Assembly (NCBI RefSeq): GCF_012489685.1
Contig: NC_080044.1
Span: forward strand, 57,465,507 to 57,529,506
Reading direction: 5' to 3'
DNA length: 64,000 nt
Source of the DNA: Lotus japonicus
Taxonomy: Eukaryota; Streptophyta; Magnoliopsida; Fabales; Fabaceae
The stretch's first letter is position 1; the number at the start of each line of letters is the position of its first letter. The position numbers and the translations under genes are program-made. The notes below the pieces were generated by a model. It had not been told where the DNA came from, did no database searches, and saw only the letters and a list, made by a program, of their open reading frames with translations. Shown here one piece after another: positions 25,286 through 38,200 of the stretch.

Positions 25286-27282
25286 GCAGCATCTCACAAC
25301 TTCCGACAATCGCGGGACCTTCCAAAAAGTCGAAACTTCACAAAAGTTCTTTTTCAAAGTTGTAGCTCGTTACATTAGCTCCGCGAGGCCTCAATCAGAC
25401 TGAAATTTCGCGACTTGTAGCCTGAGGTGTGATCCTTTCATCGCAGACTGTGTCGATAATTTGATGTTCTTGAGCGGCGGCATCTCACAGCTCTCGACAA
25501 TCGCGGGACCCTCCAAAAAGTTGAAACTTCACAAAAAATCTTTTTCAAAGTGGTAGCTCGTTACGTTAGCTCCGCGAGGCCTCAATCAGACTGAAATTTC
25601 GCGACTTGTAGCCTGAGGTGTGATCCTTTCATCGCAGACTGTGTCGATAATTTGATGTTCTTGAGCGGCGGCATCTCACAGCTTCCGACAATCGCGGGAC
25701 CCTCCAAAAAGTTGAAACTTCACAAAAGTTCTTTTTCAAAGTTGTAGCTCGTTACGTTAGCTCCGCGAGGCCTCAATCAGACTGAAATTTCGCGACTTGT
25801 AGCCTGAGGTGTGATCCTTTCATTGCAGACTGTGTCGAGAATTTGATGTTCTTGAGCGGCGGCATCTCACAGCTTCCGACAACCGCGGGACCCTCCAAAA
25901 AGTTGAATCTTCACAAAAGTTCTCTTTCAAAGTTGTAGCTCGTTACGTTAGCTCCGCGAGGCCTTAATCAGACTGAAATTTCGCGACTTGTAGCCTGAGG
26001 GGTGATCCTTTCATCGCAAACTGTGTCGAGAATTTGATGTTCTTGAGCGGCGGCATCTCACAGCTTCCGACAATCGCGGGACCCTCCAAAAAGTAGAAAC
26101 TTCACAAAAGTTCTTTTTCAAAGTTGTAGCTCGTTACGTTAGCTCCGCGAGGCCTCAATCAGACTGAAATTTCGCGACTTGTAGCCTGAGGTGTGATCCT
26201 TTCATTGCAGACTGTGTCGAGAATTTGATGTTCTTGAGCGGCGGCATCTCACAGCTTCCGACAACCGCGGGACCCTCCAAAAAGTTGAATCTTCACAAAA
26301 GTTCTCTTTCAAAGTTGTAGCTCGTTACGTTAGCTCCGCGAGGCCTTAATCAGACTGAAATTTCGCGACTTGTAGCCTGAGGGGTGATCCTTTCATCGCA
26401 AACTGTGTCGAGAATTTGATGTTCTTGAGCGGCGGCATCTCACAGCTTCCGACAATCGCGGGACCCTCCAAAAAGTAGAAACTTCACAAAAGTTCTCTTT
26501 CAAAGTTGTAGCTCGTTACGGTAGCTCCGCGAGGCCTCAATCAGACTGAAATTTCGCGACTTCTAGCCTGAGGTGTGATCCTTTCATCGCAGACTGTGTC
26601 GATAATTTGATGTTCTTGAGCAGCCGCATCTAACAGCTTCCGACAATCGCGGGACCCTCCAAAAATTAGAAACTTCACAAAATTTCTTTTTCAAAGTTGT
26701 AGCTCGTTACGTTAGCTCCGCGAGGCCTCAATCAGACTGAAATTTCGCGACTTGTAGCCTGAGGTGTGATCCTTTCATTGCAGACTGTGTCGATAATTTG
26801 ATGTTCTTGAGCGGCAGCATCTCACAGCTCCTGACAATCGCGGGACCTTCCAAAAAGTCGAAACTTCACAAAATTTCTTTTTCAAAGTGGTAGCTCATTA
26901 CGTTAGCTCCGCGAGGCCTCAATCAGACTGAAATTTCGCGACTTGTAGCCTGAGGTGTGATCCTTTCATCGCAGACTGTGTCGATAATTTGATGTTCTTG
27001 AGCGGCGGCATCTCACAGCTTCCGACAATCGCGGGACCCTCCAAAAAGTTGAAACTTCACAAAAGTTCTTTTTCAAAGTGGTAGCTCGTTACGTTAGCTC
27101 CGCGAGGCCTCAATCAGACTGAAATTTCGCGACTTGTAGCCTGAGGTGAGATCCTTTCATTGCAGATTGTGTCGAGAATTTGATGTTCTTGAGCGGCGGC
27201 ATCTCACAGCTTCCGACAATCGCGGGACCCTCCAAAAAGTCAAAACTTCACAAAAGTTCTTTTTCAAAGTTGTAGCTCGTTA
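25286..27282. repeat. Island of A-like monomers inside array B, with a 380 bp dimer duplication
   Basis: About ten consecutive monomers lack the B2 and B3 diagnostic bases and resemble array A (TAGCTCGTTAC, CCTCCAAAAAGTTGAAAC, AAAGTGGTAGC). Within it a two-monomer unit is duplicated: CGACAACCGCGG occurs at about 25879 and 26259, and GAGGGGTGATCC recurs at the same 380 bp spacing. Trimer order resumes on both sides. Confidence 0.8.
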
Positions 27283-30200
27283 CGTTAGCTCCGCGAGGCC
27301 TTAATCAGACTGAAATTTCGCGACTTGTAGCCTGAGGTGTGATCCTTTCATTGCAGACTGTGTCGATAATTTGATGTTCTTGAGCGGCCGCATCTCACAG
27401 CTTCCGACAATCGCGGGACCCTTCAAAAACTCGAAACTTCACAAAAGTTCTTTTTCAAAGTTTTAACTCGTTACGTTAGCTCCGCGAGGCCTCAATAAGA
27501 CTGAAATTTCGCGACTTGTAGCCTGAGGTGTGATCCTTAAATCGCAGACTGTGTCGAGAATTTGATGTTCTTGAGAGGCGGCATCTCACAGCTTCCGACA
27601 ATCGCGGGGACCGTCCTAAAAGTTGAATCTTCACAAAAGTTCTTTTTCAAAGTTGTAGCACGTTAAGTTAGCTCCGCGTGTCCTCAATCAGACTGAAATT
27701 TCGCGACTTGTAGCCTGAGGTGTGATCCTTTCATCGCAGACTGTGTCGAGAAATTGATGTTCTTGAGCGGCGGCATCTCACAGCTTCCGACAATCGCGGG
27801 ACCCTCCAAAAAGTCGAAACTTCACAAAAGTTCTTTTTCAAAGTTGTAGCTCGTTACGTTAGCTCCGCGAGGCCTTAATCAGACTGAAATTTCGCGACTT
27901 GTAGCCTGAGGTGTGATCCTTTCATTGCAGACTGTGTCGATAATTTGATGTTCTTGAGCGGCCGCATCTCACAGCTTCCGACAATCGCGGGACCCTTCAA
28001 AAACTCGAAACTTCACAAAAGTTCTTTTTCAAAGTTTTAACTCGTTACGTTAGCTCCGCGAGGCCTCAATAAGACTGAAATTTCGCGACTTGTAGCCTGA
28101 GGTGTGATCCTTTAATCGCAGACTGTGTCGAGAATTTGATGTTCTTGAGAGGCGGCATCTCACAGCTTCCGACAATCGCGGGACCGTCCTAAAAGTTGAA
28201 TCTTCACAAAAGTTCTTTTTCAAAGTTGTAGCACGTTAAGTTAGCTCCGCGTGTCCTCAATCAGACTGAAATTTCGCGACTTGTAGCCTGAGGTGTGATC
28301 CTTTCATCGCAGACTGTGTCGAGAAATTGATGTTCTTGAGCGGAAGCATCTCACAGCTTCCGACAATCGCGGGACCCTCCAAAAAGTCGAAACTTCACAA
28401 AAGTTCTTTTTCAAAGTTGTAGCTCGTTACGTTAGCTCCGCGAGGCCTTAATCAGACTGATATTTCGCGACTTGTAGCCTGAGGTGTGATCCTTTCATTG
28501 CAGACTGTGTCGATAATTTGATGTTCTTGAGCGGCCGCATCTCACAGCTTCCGACAATCGCGGGACCCTTCAAAAACTCGAAACTTCACAAAAGTTCTTT
28601 TTCATAGTTTTAACTCGTTACGTTAGCTCCGCGAGGCCTCAATAAGTTGAAATTTCGCGACTTGTAGCCTGAGGTGTGATCCTTTAATCGCAGACTGTGT
28701 CGAGAATTTGATGTTCTTGAGAGGCGGCATCTCACAGCTTCCGACAATCGCGGGACCGTCCTAAAAGTTGAATCTTTACAAAAGTTCTTTTTCAAAGTTG
28801 TAGCACGTTAAGTTAGCTCCGCGTGTCCTCAATCAGACTGAAATTTCGCGACTTGTAGCCTGAGGTGTGATCCTTTCATCGCAGACTGTGTCGAGAAATT
28901 GATGTTCTTGAGCGGCGGCATCTCACAGCTTCCGACAATCGCGGGACCCTCCAAAAAGTCGAAACTTCACAAAAGTTCTTTTTCAAAGTTGTAGCTCGTT
29001 ACGTTAGCTCCGCGAGGCCTTAATCAGACTGAAATTTCGCGACTTGTAGCCTGAGGTGTGATCCTTTCATTGCAGACTGTGTCGATAATTTGATGTTCTT
29101 GAGCGGCCGCATCTCACAGCTTCCGAAAATCGCGGGACCCTTCAAAAACTCGAAACTTCACAAAAGTTCTTTTTCAAAGTTTTAACTCGTTACGTTAGCT
29201 CCGCGAGGCCTCAATAAGACTGAAATTTCGCGACTTGTAGCCTGAGGTGTGATCCTTTAATCGCAGACTGTGTCGAGAATTTGATGTTCTTGAGAGGCGG
29301 CATCTCACAGCTTCCGACAATCGCGGGACCGTCCTAAAAGTTGAATCTTCACAAAAGTTCTTTTTCAAAGTTGTAGCACGTTAAGTTAGCTCCGCGTGTC
29401 CTCAATCAGACTGAAATTTCGCGACTTGTAGCCTGAGGTGTGATCCTTTCATCGGAGACTGTGTCGAGAAATTGATGTTCTTGAGCGGCGGCATCTCACA
29501 GCTTCCGACAATCGCGGGACCCTCCAAAAAGTCGAAACTTCACAAAAGTTCTTTTTCAAAGTTTTAGCTCGTTACGTTAGCTCCGCGAGGCCTCAATCAG
29601 ACTGAAATTTCGCGACTTGTAGCCTGAGGTGTGATCCTTTCATTGCAGACTGTGTCGATAATTTGATGTTCTTGAGCGGCCGCATCTCACAGCTTCTGAC
29701 AATCGCGGGACCCTTCAAAAACTCGAAACTTCACAAAAGTTCTTTTTCAAAGTTTTAGCTCGTTACGTTAGCTCCGCGAGGCCTCAATAAGACTGAAATT
29801 TCGCGACTTGTAGCCTGAGGTGTGATCCTTTAATCGCAGACTGTGTCGAGAATTTGATGTTCTTGAGAGGCGGCATCTCACAGCTTCCGACAATCGCGGG
29901 ACCGTCCTAAAAGTTGAATCTTCACAAAAGTTCTTTTTCAAAGTTGTAGCACGTTAAGTTAGCTCCGCGTGTCCTCAATCAGACTGAAATTTCGCGACTT
30001 GTAGCCTGAGGTGTGATCCTTTCATCGCAGACTGTGTCGAGAAATTGATGTTTTTGAGCGGCGGCATCTCACAGCTTCCGACAATCGCGGGACCCTCCAA
30101 AAAGTCGAAACTTCACAAAAGTTCTTTTTCAAAGTTGTAGCTCGTTACGTTAGCTCCGCGAGGCCTCAATCAGACTGAAATTTTGCGACTTGTAGCCTGA

Positions 30201-33000
30201 GGTGTGATCCTTTCATTGCAGATTGTGTCGATAATTTGATGTTCTTGAGCGGCCGCATCTAACAGCTTCCGACAATCGCGGGACCCTCCAAAAACTCGAA
30301 ACTTCACAAAAGTTCTTTTTCAAAGTTTTAGCTCGTTACGTTAGCTCCGCGAGGCCTCAATCAGACTAAAATTTCGCGACTTGTAGCCTGAGGTGTGATC
30401 CTTTCATTGCAGACTGTGTCGATAATTTGATGTTCTTGAGCGGCCGCCTCTAACAGCTTCCGACAATCGCGGGACCGTCCTAAAAGTTGAATCTTCACAA
30501 AAGTTCTGTTTCAAAGTTGTAGCACGTTAAGTTAGCTCCGCGTGTCCTCAATCAGACTGAAATTTCGCGACTTGTAGCCTGAGGTGTGATCCTTTCATCG
30601 GAGACTGTGTCGAGAAATTGATGTTCTTGATCTGCGGCATCTCACAGCTTCCGACAATCGCGGGACCCTCCAAAAAGTCGAAACTTCACAAAAGTTCTTT
30701 TTCAAAGTTTTAGCTCGTTACGTTAGCTCCGCGAGGCCTCAATCAGACTGAAATTTCGCGACTTGTAGCCTGAGGTGTGATCCTTTCATTGCAGACTGTG
30801 TCGATAATTTGATGTTCTTGAGCGGCCGCATCTCACAGCTTCTGACAATCGCGGGACCCTTCAAAAACTCGAAACTTCACAAAAGTTCTTTTTCAAAGTT
30901 TTAGCTCGTTACGTTAGCTCCGCGAGGCCTCAATAAGACTGAAATTTCGCGACTTGTAGCCTGAGGTGTGATCCTTTAATCGCAGACTGTGTCGAGAATT
31001 TGATGTTCTTGAGAGGCGGCATCTCACAGCTTCCGACAATCGCGGGACCGTCCTAAAAGTTGAATCTTCACAAAAGTTCTTTTTCAAAGTTGTAGCACGT
31101 TAAGTTAGCTCCGCGTGTCCTCAATCAGACTGAAATTTCGCGACTTGTAGCCTGAGGTGTGATCCTTTCATCGCAGACTGTGTCGAGAAATTGATGTTCT
31201 TGAGCGGCGGCATCTCACAGCTTCCGACAATCGCGGGACCCTCCAAAAAGTCGAAACTTCACAAAAGTTCTTTTTCAAAGTTGTAGCTCGTTACGTTAGC
31301 TCCGCGAGGCCTCAATCAGACTGAAATTTTGCGACTTGTAGCCTGAGGTGTGATCCTTTCATTGCAGATTGTGTCGATAATTTGATGTTCTTGAGCGGCC
31401 GCATCTAACAGCTTCCGACAATCGCGGGACCCTCCAAAAACTCGAAACTTCACAAAAGTTCTTTTTCAAAGTTTTAGCTCGTTACGTTAGCTCCGCGAGG
31501 CCTCAATCAGACTAAATTTCGCGACTTGTAGCCTGAGGTGTGATCCTTTCATTGCAGACTGTGTCGATAATTTGATGTTCTTGAGCGGCCGCCTCTAACA
31601 GCTTCCGACAATCGCGGGACCGTCCTAAAAGTTGAATCTTCACAAAAGTTCTGTTTCAAAGTTGTAGCACGTTAAGTTAGCTCCGCGTGTCCTCAATCAG
31701 ACTGAAATTTCGCGACTTGTAGCCTGAGGTGTGATCCTTTCATCGCAGACTATGTCGAGAAATTGATGTTCTTGAGCGGCGGCATCTCACAGCTTCCGAC
31801 AATCGCGGGACCGTCCTAAAAGTTGAATCTTCACAAAAGTTCTTTTTCAAAGTTGTAGCACGTTAAGTTAGCTCCGCGTGTCCTCAATCAGACTGAAATT
31901 TCGCGACTTGTAGCCTGAGGTGTGATCCTTTCATCGCAGACTGTGTCGAGAAATTGATGTTCTTGAGCGGCGGCATCTCACAGCTTCCGACAATCGCGGG
32001 ACCCTCCAAAAAGTCGAAACTTCACAAAAGTTCTTTTTCAAAGTTGTAGCTCGTTACGTTAGCTCCGCGAGGCCTCAATCAGACTGAAATTTTGCGACTT
32101 GTAGCCTGAGGTGTGATCCTTTCATTGCAGATTGTGTCGATAATTTGATGTTCTTGAGCGGCCGCATCTAACAGCTTCCGACAATCGCGGGACCCTCCAA
32201 AAACTCGAAACTTCACAAAAGTTCTGTTTCAAAGTTTTAGCTCGTTACGTTAGCTCCGCGAGGACTCAATCAGACTAAAGTTTCGCGACTTGTAGCCTGA
32301 GGTGTGATCCTTTCATTGCAGACTGTGTCGATAATTTGATGTTCTTGAGCGGCCGCCTCTAACAGCTTCCGACAATCGCGGGACCGTCCTAAAAGTGAAT
32401 CTTCACAAAAGTTCTGTTTCAAAGTTGTAGCACGTTAAGTTAGCTCCGCGTGTCCTCAATCAGACTGAAATTTCGCGACTTGTAGCCTGAGGTGTGATCC
32501 TTTCATCGCAGACTATGTCGAGAAATTGATGTTCTTGAGCGGCGGCATCTCACAGCTTCCGACAATCGCGGGACCGTCCTAAAAGTTGAATCTTCACAAA
32601 AGTTCTTTTTCAAAGTTGTAGCACGTTAAGTTAGCTCCGCGTGTCCTCAATCAGACTGAAATTTCGCGACTTGTAGCCTGAGGTGTGATCCTTTCATCGC
32701 AGACTGTGTCGAGAAATTGATGTTCTGGAGCGGCGGCATCTCACAGCTTCCGACAATCGCGGGACCCTCCAAAAAGTCGAAACTTCACAAAAGTTCTTTT
32801 TCAAAGTTGTTGCTCGTTACGTTAGCTCCGCGAGGCCTCAATCAGACTGAAATTTTGCGACTTGTAGCCTGAGGTGTGATCCTTTCATTGCAGATTGTGT
32901 CGATAATTTGATGTTCTTGAGCGGCCGCATCTAACAGCTTCCGATAATCGCGGGACCCTCCAAAAAGTTGAAACTTCACAAAAGTTCTTTTTCAAAGTTG
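27283..33000. repeat. Trimer higher-order repeat block, ~572 bp unit
   Basis: B1-B2-B3 order with monomer starts at 27283 (B1), 27474 (B2), 27656 (B3), 27847, 28038, 28229, 28420, 28611, 28801 and 28992; spacing is 190-191 bp, so the unit is about 572 bp. The part 27465-30825 duplicates 21950-25285. Further right the order is changed by local duplications: a six-monomer shift (CAGATTGTGTCGATAA at about 30222 and 31368) and a four-monomer shift (CAGACTATGTCG at about 31747 and 32510, 763 bp apart). Confidence 0.85.
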
Positions 33001-34099
33001 TAGCACGTTAAGTTAGCTCCGCGTGTCCTCAATCAGACTGAAATTTCGCGACTTGTAGCCTGAGGTGTGATCCTTTCATCGCAGACTGTGTCGAGAATTT
33101 CATCTTCTTGAGCGGCGGCATCTCACAGCTTCCGACAATCGCGGGACCGTCCTAAAAGTTGAATCTTCACAAAAGTTCTTTTTCAAAGTTGTAGCACGTT
33201 AAGTTAGCTCCGCGTGTCCTCAATCAGACTGAAATTTCGCGACTTGTAGCCTGAGGTGTGATCCTTTCATCGCAGACTGTGTCGAGAATTTGATGTTCTT
33301 GAGAGGCGGCATCTCACAGCTTCCAACAATCGCGGGACCGTCCTAAAAGTTGAATCTTCACAAAAGTTCTTTTTCAAAGTTGTAGCACGTTAAGTTAGCT
33401 CCGCGTGTCCTCAATCAGACGGAAATTTCGCGACTTGTTGCCTGAGGTGTGATCCTTTCATCGCAGACTGTGTCGAGAAATTGATGTTCTTGAGCGGCGG
33501 CATCTCACAGCTTCCGACAATCGCGGGACCCTCCAAAAAGTCGAAACTTCACAAAAGTTCTTTTTCAAAGTTGTAGCTCGTTACGTTAGCTCCGCGAGGC
33601 CTCAATCAGACTGAAATTTCGCGACTTGTAGCCTGAGGTGTGATCCTTTCATCGCAGACTGTGTCGAGAATTTGATGTTCTTGAGAGGCGGCATCTCACA
33701 GCTTCCGACAATCGCGGGACCGTCCTAAAAGTTGAATCTTCACAAAAGTTCTTTTTCAAAGTTGTAGCACGTTAAGTTAGCTCCGCGTGTCCTCAATCAG
33801 ACTGAAATTTCGCGACTTGTAGCCTGAGGTGTGATCCTTTCATCGCAGACTGTGTCGAGAAATTGATGTTCTTGAGCGGCGGCATCTCACAGCTTCCGAC
33901 AATCGCGGGACCCTCCAAAAAGTCGAAACTTCACAAAAGTTCTTTTTCAAAGTTGTAGCTCGTTACGTTAGCTCCGCGAGGCCTCAATCAGACTGAAATT
34001 TCGCGACTTGTAGCCTGAGGTGTGATCCTTTCATTGCAGATTGTGTCGATAATTTGATGTTCTTGAGCGGCCGCATCTAACAGCTTCTGACAATCGCGG

Positions 34100-37000
34100 G
34101 ACCCTCCAAAAACTCGAAACATCACAAAAGTTCTTTTTCAAAGTTTTAGCTCGTTACGTTAGCTCCGCGAGGCCTCAATCAGACTGAAATTTCGCGACTT
34201 GTAGCCTGAGGTGTGATCCTTTCATCGCAGACTGTGTCGAGAAATTGATGTTCTTGAGCGGCGGCATCTCACAGCTTCCGACAATCGCGGGACCCTCCAA
34301 AAAGTCGAAACTTCACAAAAGTTCTTTTTCAAAGAAGTAGCTCGTTACGTTAGCTCCGCGAGGCCTCAATCAGACTGAAATTTAGCGACTTGTAGCCTGA
34401 GGTGTGATCCTTTCATCGCAGACTGTGTCGAGAATTTGATGTTCTTGAGAGGCGGCATCTCACAGCTTCCGACAATCGCGGGACCGTCCTAAAAGTTGAA
34501 TCTTCACAAAAGTTCTTTTTCAAAGTTGTAGCACGTTAACTTAGCTCCGCGTGTCCTCAATCAGACTGAAATTTCGCGACTTGTAGCCTGAGGTGTGATC
34601 CTTTCATCGCAGACTGTGTCGAGAAATTGATGTTCTTGAGCGGCGGCATCTCACAGCTTCCGACAATCGCGGGACCCTCCAAAAAGTCGAAACTTCACAA
34701 AAATTTTTTTTCAAAGTTGTAGCTCGTTACGTTAGCTCCGCGAGGCCTCAATCAGACTGAAATTTCGCGACTAGTAGCCTGAGGTGTGATCCTTTCATTG
34801 CAGACTGTGTCGATAATTTGATGTTCTTGAGCGGCCGCATCTAACAGCTTCCGACAATCGCGGGACCCTCCAAAAAGTCGAAACTTCACAAAAGTTCTTT
34901 TTCAAAGTTGTAGCACGTTAAGTTAGCTCCGCGTGTCCTCAATCAGACTGAAATTTCGCGACTTGTAGCCTGAGGTGTGATCCTTTCATCGCAGACTGTG
35001 TCGAGAAATTGATGTTCTTGAGCGGCGGCATCTCACAGCTTCCGACAATCGCGGGACCCTCCAAAAAGTCGAAACTTCACAAAAGTTCTTTTTCAAAGTT
35101 GTAGCTCGTTACGTTAGCTCCGCGAGGCCTCAATCAGACTGAAATTTCGCGACTTGTAGCCTGAGGTGTGATCCTTTCATTGCAGATTGTGTCGATAATT
35201 TGATGTTCTTGAGCGGCCGCATCTAACAGCTTCTGACAATCGCGGGACCCTCCAAAAACTCGAAACATCACAAAAGTTCTTTTTCAAAGTTTTAGCTCGT
35301 TACGTTAGCTCCGCGACGCCTCAATCAGACTGAAATTTCGCGACTTGTAGCCTGAGGTGTGATCCTTTCATCGCAGACTGTGTCGAGAAATTGATGTTCT
35401 TGAGCGGCGGCATCTCACAGCTTCCGACAATCGCGGGACCCTCCAAAAAGTCGAAACTTCACAAAAGTTCTTTTTCAAAGAAGTAGCTCATTACGTTAGC
35501 TCCGCGAGGCCTCAATCAGACTGAAATTTAGCGACTTGTAGCCTGAGGTGTGATCCTTTCATCGCAGACTGTGTCGAGAATTTGATGTTCTTGAGAGGCG
35601 GTATCTCACAGCTTCCGACAATCGCGGGACCGTCCTAAAAGTTGAATCTTCACAAAAGTTCTTTTTCAAAGTTGTAGCACGTTAAGTTAGCTCCGCGTGT
35701 CCTCAATCAGACTGAAATTTCGCGACTTGTAGCCTGAGGTGTGATCCTTTCATCGCAGACTGTGTCGAGAAATTGATGTTCTTGAGCGGCGGCATCTCAC
35801 AGCTTCCGACAATCGCGGGACCCTCCAAAAAGTCGAAACTTCACAAAAGTTTTTTTTCAAAGTTGTAGCTCGTTACGTTAGCTCCGCGAGGCCTCAATCA
35901 GACTGAAATTTCGCGACTTGTAGCCTGAGGTGTGATCCTTTCATTGCAGACTGTGTCGATAATTTGATGTTCTTGAGCGGCCGCATCTAACAGCTTCCGA
36001 CAATCGCGGGACCCTCCAAAAAGTCGAAACTTCACAAAAGTTCTTTTTCAAAGTTGTAGCACGTTAAGTTAGCTCCGCGTGTCCTCAATCAGACTGAAAT
36101 TTAGCGACTTGTAGCCTGAGGTGTGATCCTTTCATCGCAGACTGTGTCGAGAATTTGATGTTCTTGAGAGGCGGCATCTCACAGCTTCCGACAATCGCGG
36201 GACCGTCCTAAAAGTTGAATCTTCACAAAAGTTCTTTTTCAAAGTTGTAGCACGTTAAGTTAGCTCCGCGTTTCCTCAATCAGACTGAAATTTCGCGACT
36301 TGTAGCCTGAGGTGTGATCCTTTCATCGCAGACTGTGTCGAGAAATTGATGTTCTTGAGCGGCGGCATCTCACAGCTTCCGACAATCGCGGGACCCTCCA
36401 AAAAGTCGAAACTTCACAAAAGTTTTTTTTCAAAGTTGTAGCTCGTTACGTTAGCTCCGCGAGGCCTCAATCAGACTGAAATTTCGCGACTTGTAGCCTG
36501 AGGTGTGATCCTTTCATTGCAGACTGTGTCGATAATTTGATGTTCTTGAGCGGCCGCATCTAACAGCTTCCGACAATCGCGGGACCCTCCAAAAAGTCGA
36601 AACTTCACAAAAGTTCTTTTTCAAAGTTGAAGCACGTTAAATTAGCTCCGCGTGTCCTCAATCAGACTGAAATTTCGCGACTTGTAGCCTGAGGTGTGAT
36701 CCTTTCATCGCAGACTGTGTCGAGAAATTGATGTTCTTGAGCGGCGGCATCTCACAGCTTCCGACAATCGCGGGACCCTCCAAAAACTCGAAACTTCACA
36801 AAAGTTTTTTTCAAAGTTTTAGCTCGTTACGTTTGCTCCGCGAGGCCTCAATCAGACTGAAATTTCGCGACTTGTAGCCTGAGGTGTGATCCTTTCATTG
36901 CAGACTGTGTCGAGAATTTGATGTTCTTGAGCGGCGGCATCTCACAGCTTCCGACAATCGCGGGACCCTCCAAAAAGTCGAAACTTCACAAAAGTTCTTT

Positions 37001-38200
37001 TTCAAAGTTGTAGCATGTTACGTTAGCTCTTGGAGGCCTCAATCAGACTGAAATTTAGCGACTTGTAGCCTGAGGTGTGATCCTTTCATCGCAGACTGTG
37101 TCGAGAATTTGATGTTATTGAGAGGCGGCATCTCACAGCTTCCGACAATCGCGGGACCGTCCTAAAAGTCGAAACTTCACAAAAGTTTTTTTTCAAAGAA
37201 GTAGCTCGTTACGTTAGCTCCGCGAGGCCTCAATCAGACTGAAATTTAGCGACTTGTAGCCTGAGGTGTGATCCTTTCATCGCAGACTGTGTCGAGAATT
37301 TGATGTTCTTGAGAGGCGGCATCTCACAGCTTCCGACAATCGCGGGACCGTCCTAAAAGTTGAATCTTCACAAAAGTTCTTTTTCAAAGTTGTAGCACGT
37401 TAAGTTAGCTCCGCGTTTCCTCAATCAGAGTGAAATTTCGCGACTTGTAGCCTGAGGTGTGATCCTTTCATCGCAGACTGTGTCGAGAAATTGATGTTCT
37501 TGAGCGGCGGCATCTCACAGCTTCCGACAATCGCGGGACCCTCCAAAAAGTCGAAACTTCACAAAAGTTTTTTTTCAAAGTTGTAGCTCGTTACGTTAGC
37601 TCCGCGAGGCCTCAATCAGACTGAAATTTCGCGACTTGTAGCCTGAGGTGTGATCCTTTCATTGCAGACTGTGTCGATAATTTGATGTTCTTGAGCGGCC
37701 GCATCTAACAGCTTCCGACAATCGCGGGACCCTCCAAAAAGTCGAAACTTCACAAAAGTTCTTTTTCAAAGTTGAAGCACGTTAAATTAGCTCCGCGTGT
37801 CCTCAATCAGACTGAAATTTCGCGACTTGTAGCCTGAGGTGTGATCCTTTCTTCGCAGACTGTGTCGAGAAATTGATGTTCTTGAGCGGCGGCATCTCAC
37901 AGCTTCCGACAATCGCGGGACCCTCCAAAAACTCGAAACTTCACAAAAGTTTTTTTCAAAGTTTTAGCTCGTTACGTTAGCTCCGCGAGGCCTCAATCAG
38001 ACTGAAATTTCGCGACTTGTAGCCTGAGGTGTGATCCTTTCATTGCAGACTGTGTCGAGAATTTGATGTTCTTGAGCGGCGGCATCTCACAGCTTCCGAC
38101 AATCGCGGGACCCTCCAAAAAGTCGAAACTTTACAAAAGTTCTTTTTCAAAGTTGTAGCATGTTACGTTAGCTCTTGGAGGCCTCAATCAGACTGAAATT
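34100..38200. repeat. Hexamer higher-order pattern in array B, ~1146 bp
   Basis: Private variants repeat at six-monomer spacing: AAAGAAGTAGCTC at 34331 and 35477 (1146 bp), TAGCATGTTACG followed by GCTCTTGGAGG at 37011 and 38156 (1145 bp), and TGAAGCACGTTAAATTAG at 36628 and 37773 (1145 bp). Another AAAGAAGTAG lies nine monomers further, at 37195. The pattern replaces the strict trimer of the left half of array B. Limits are approximate. Confidence 0.78.
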
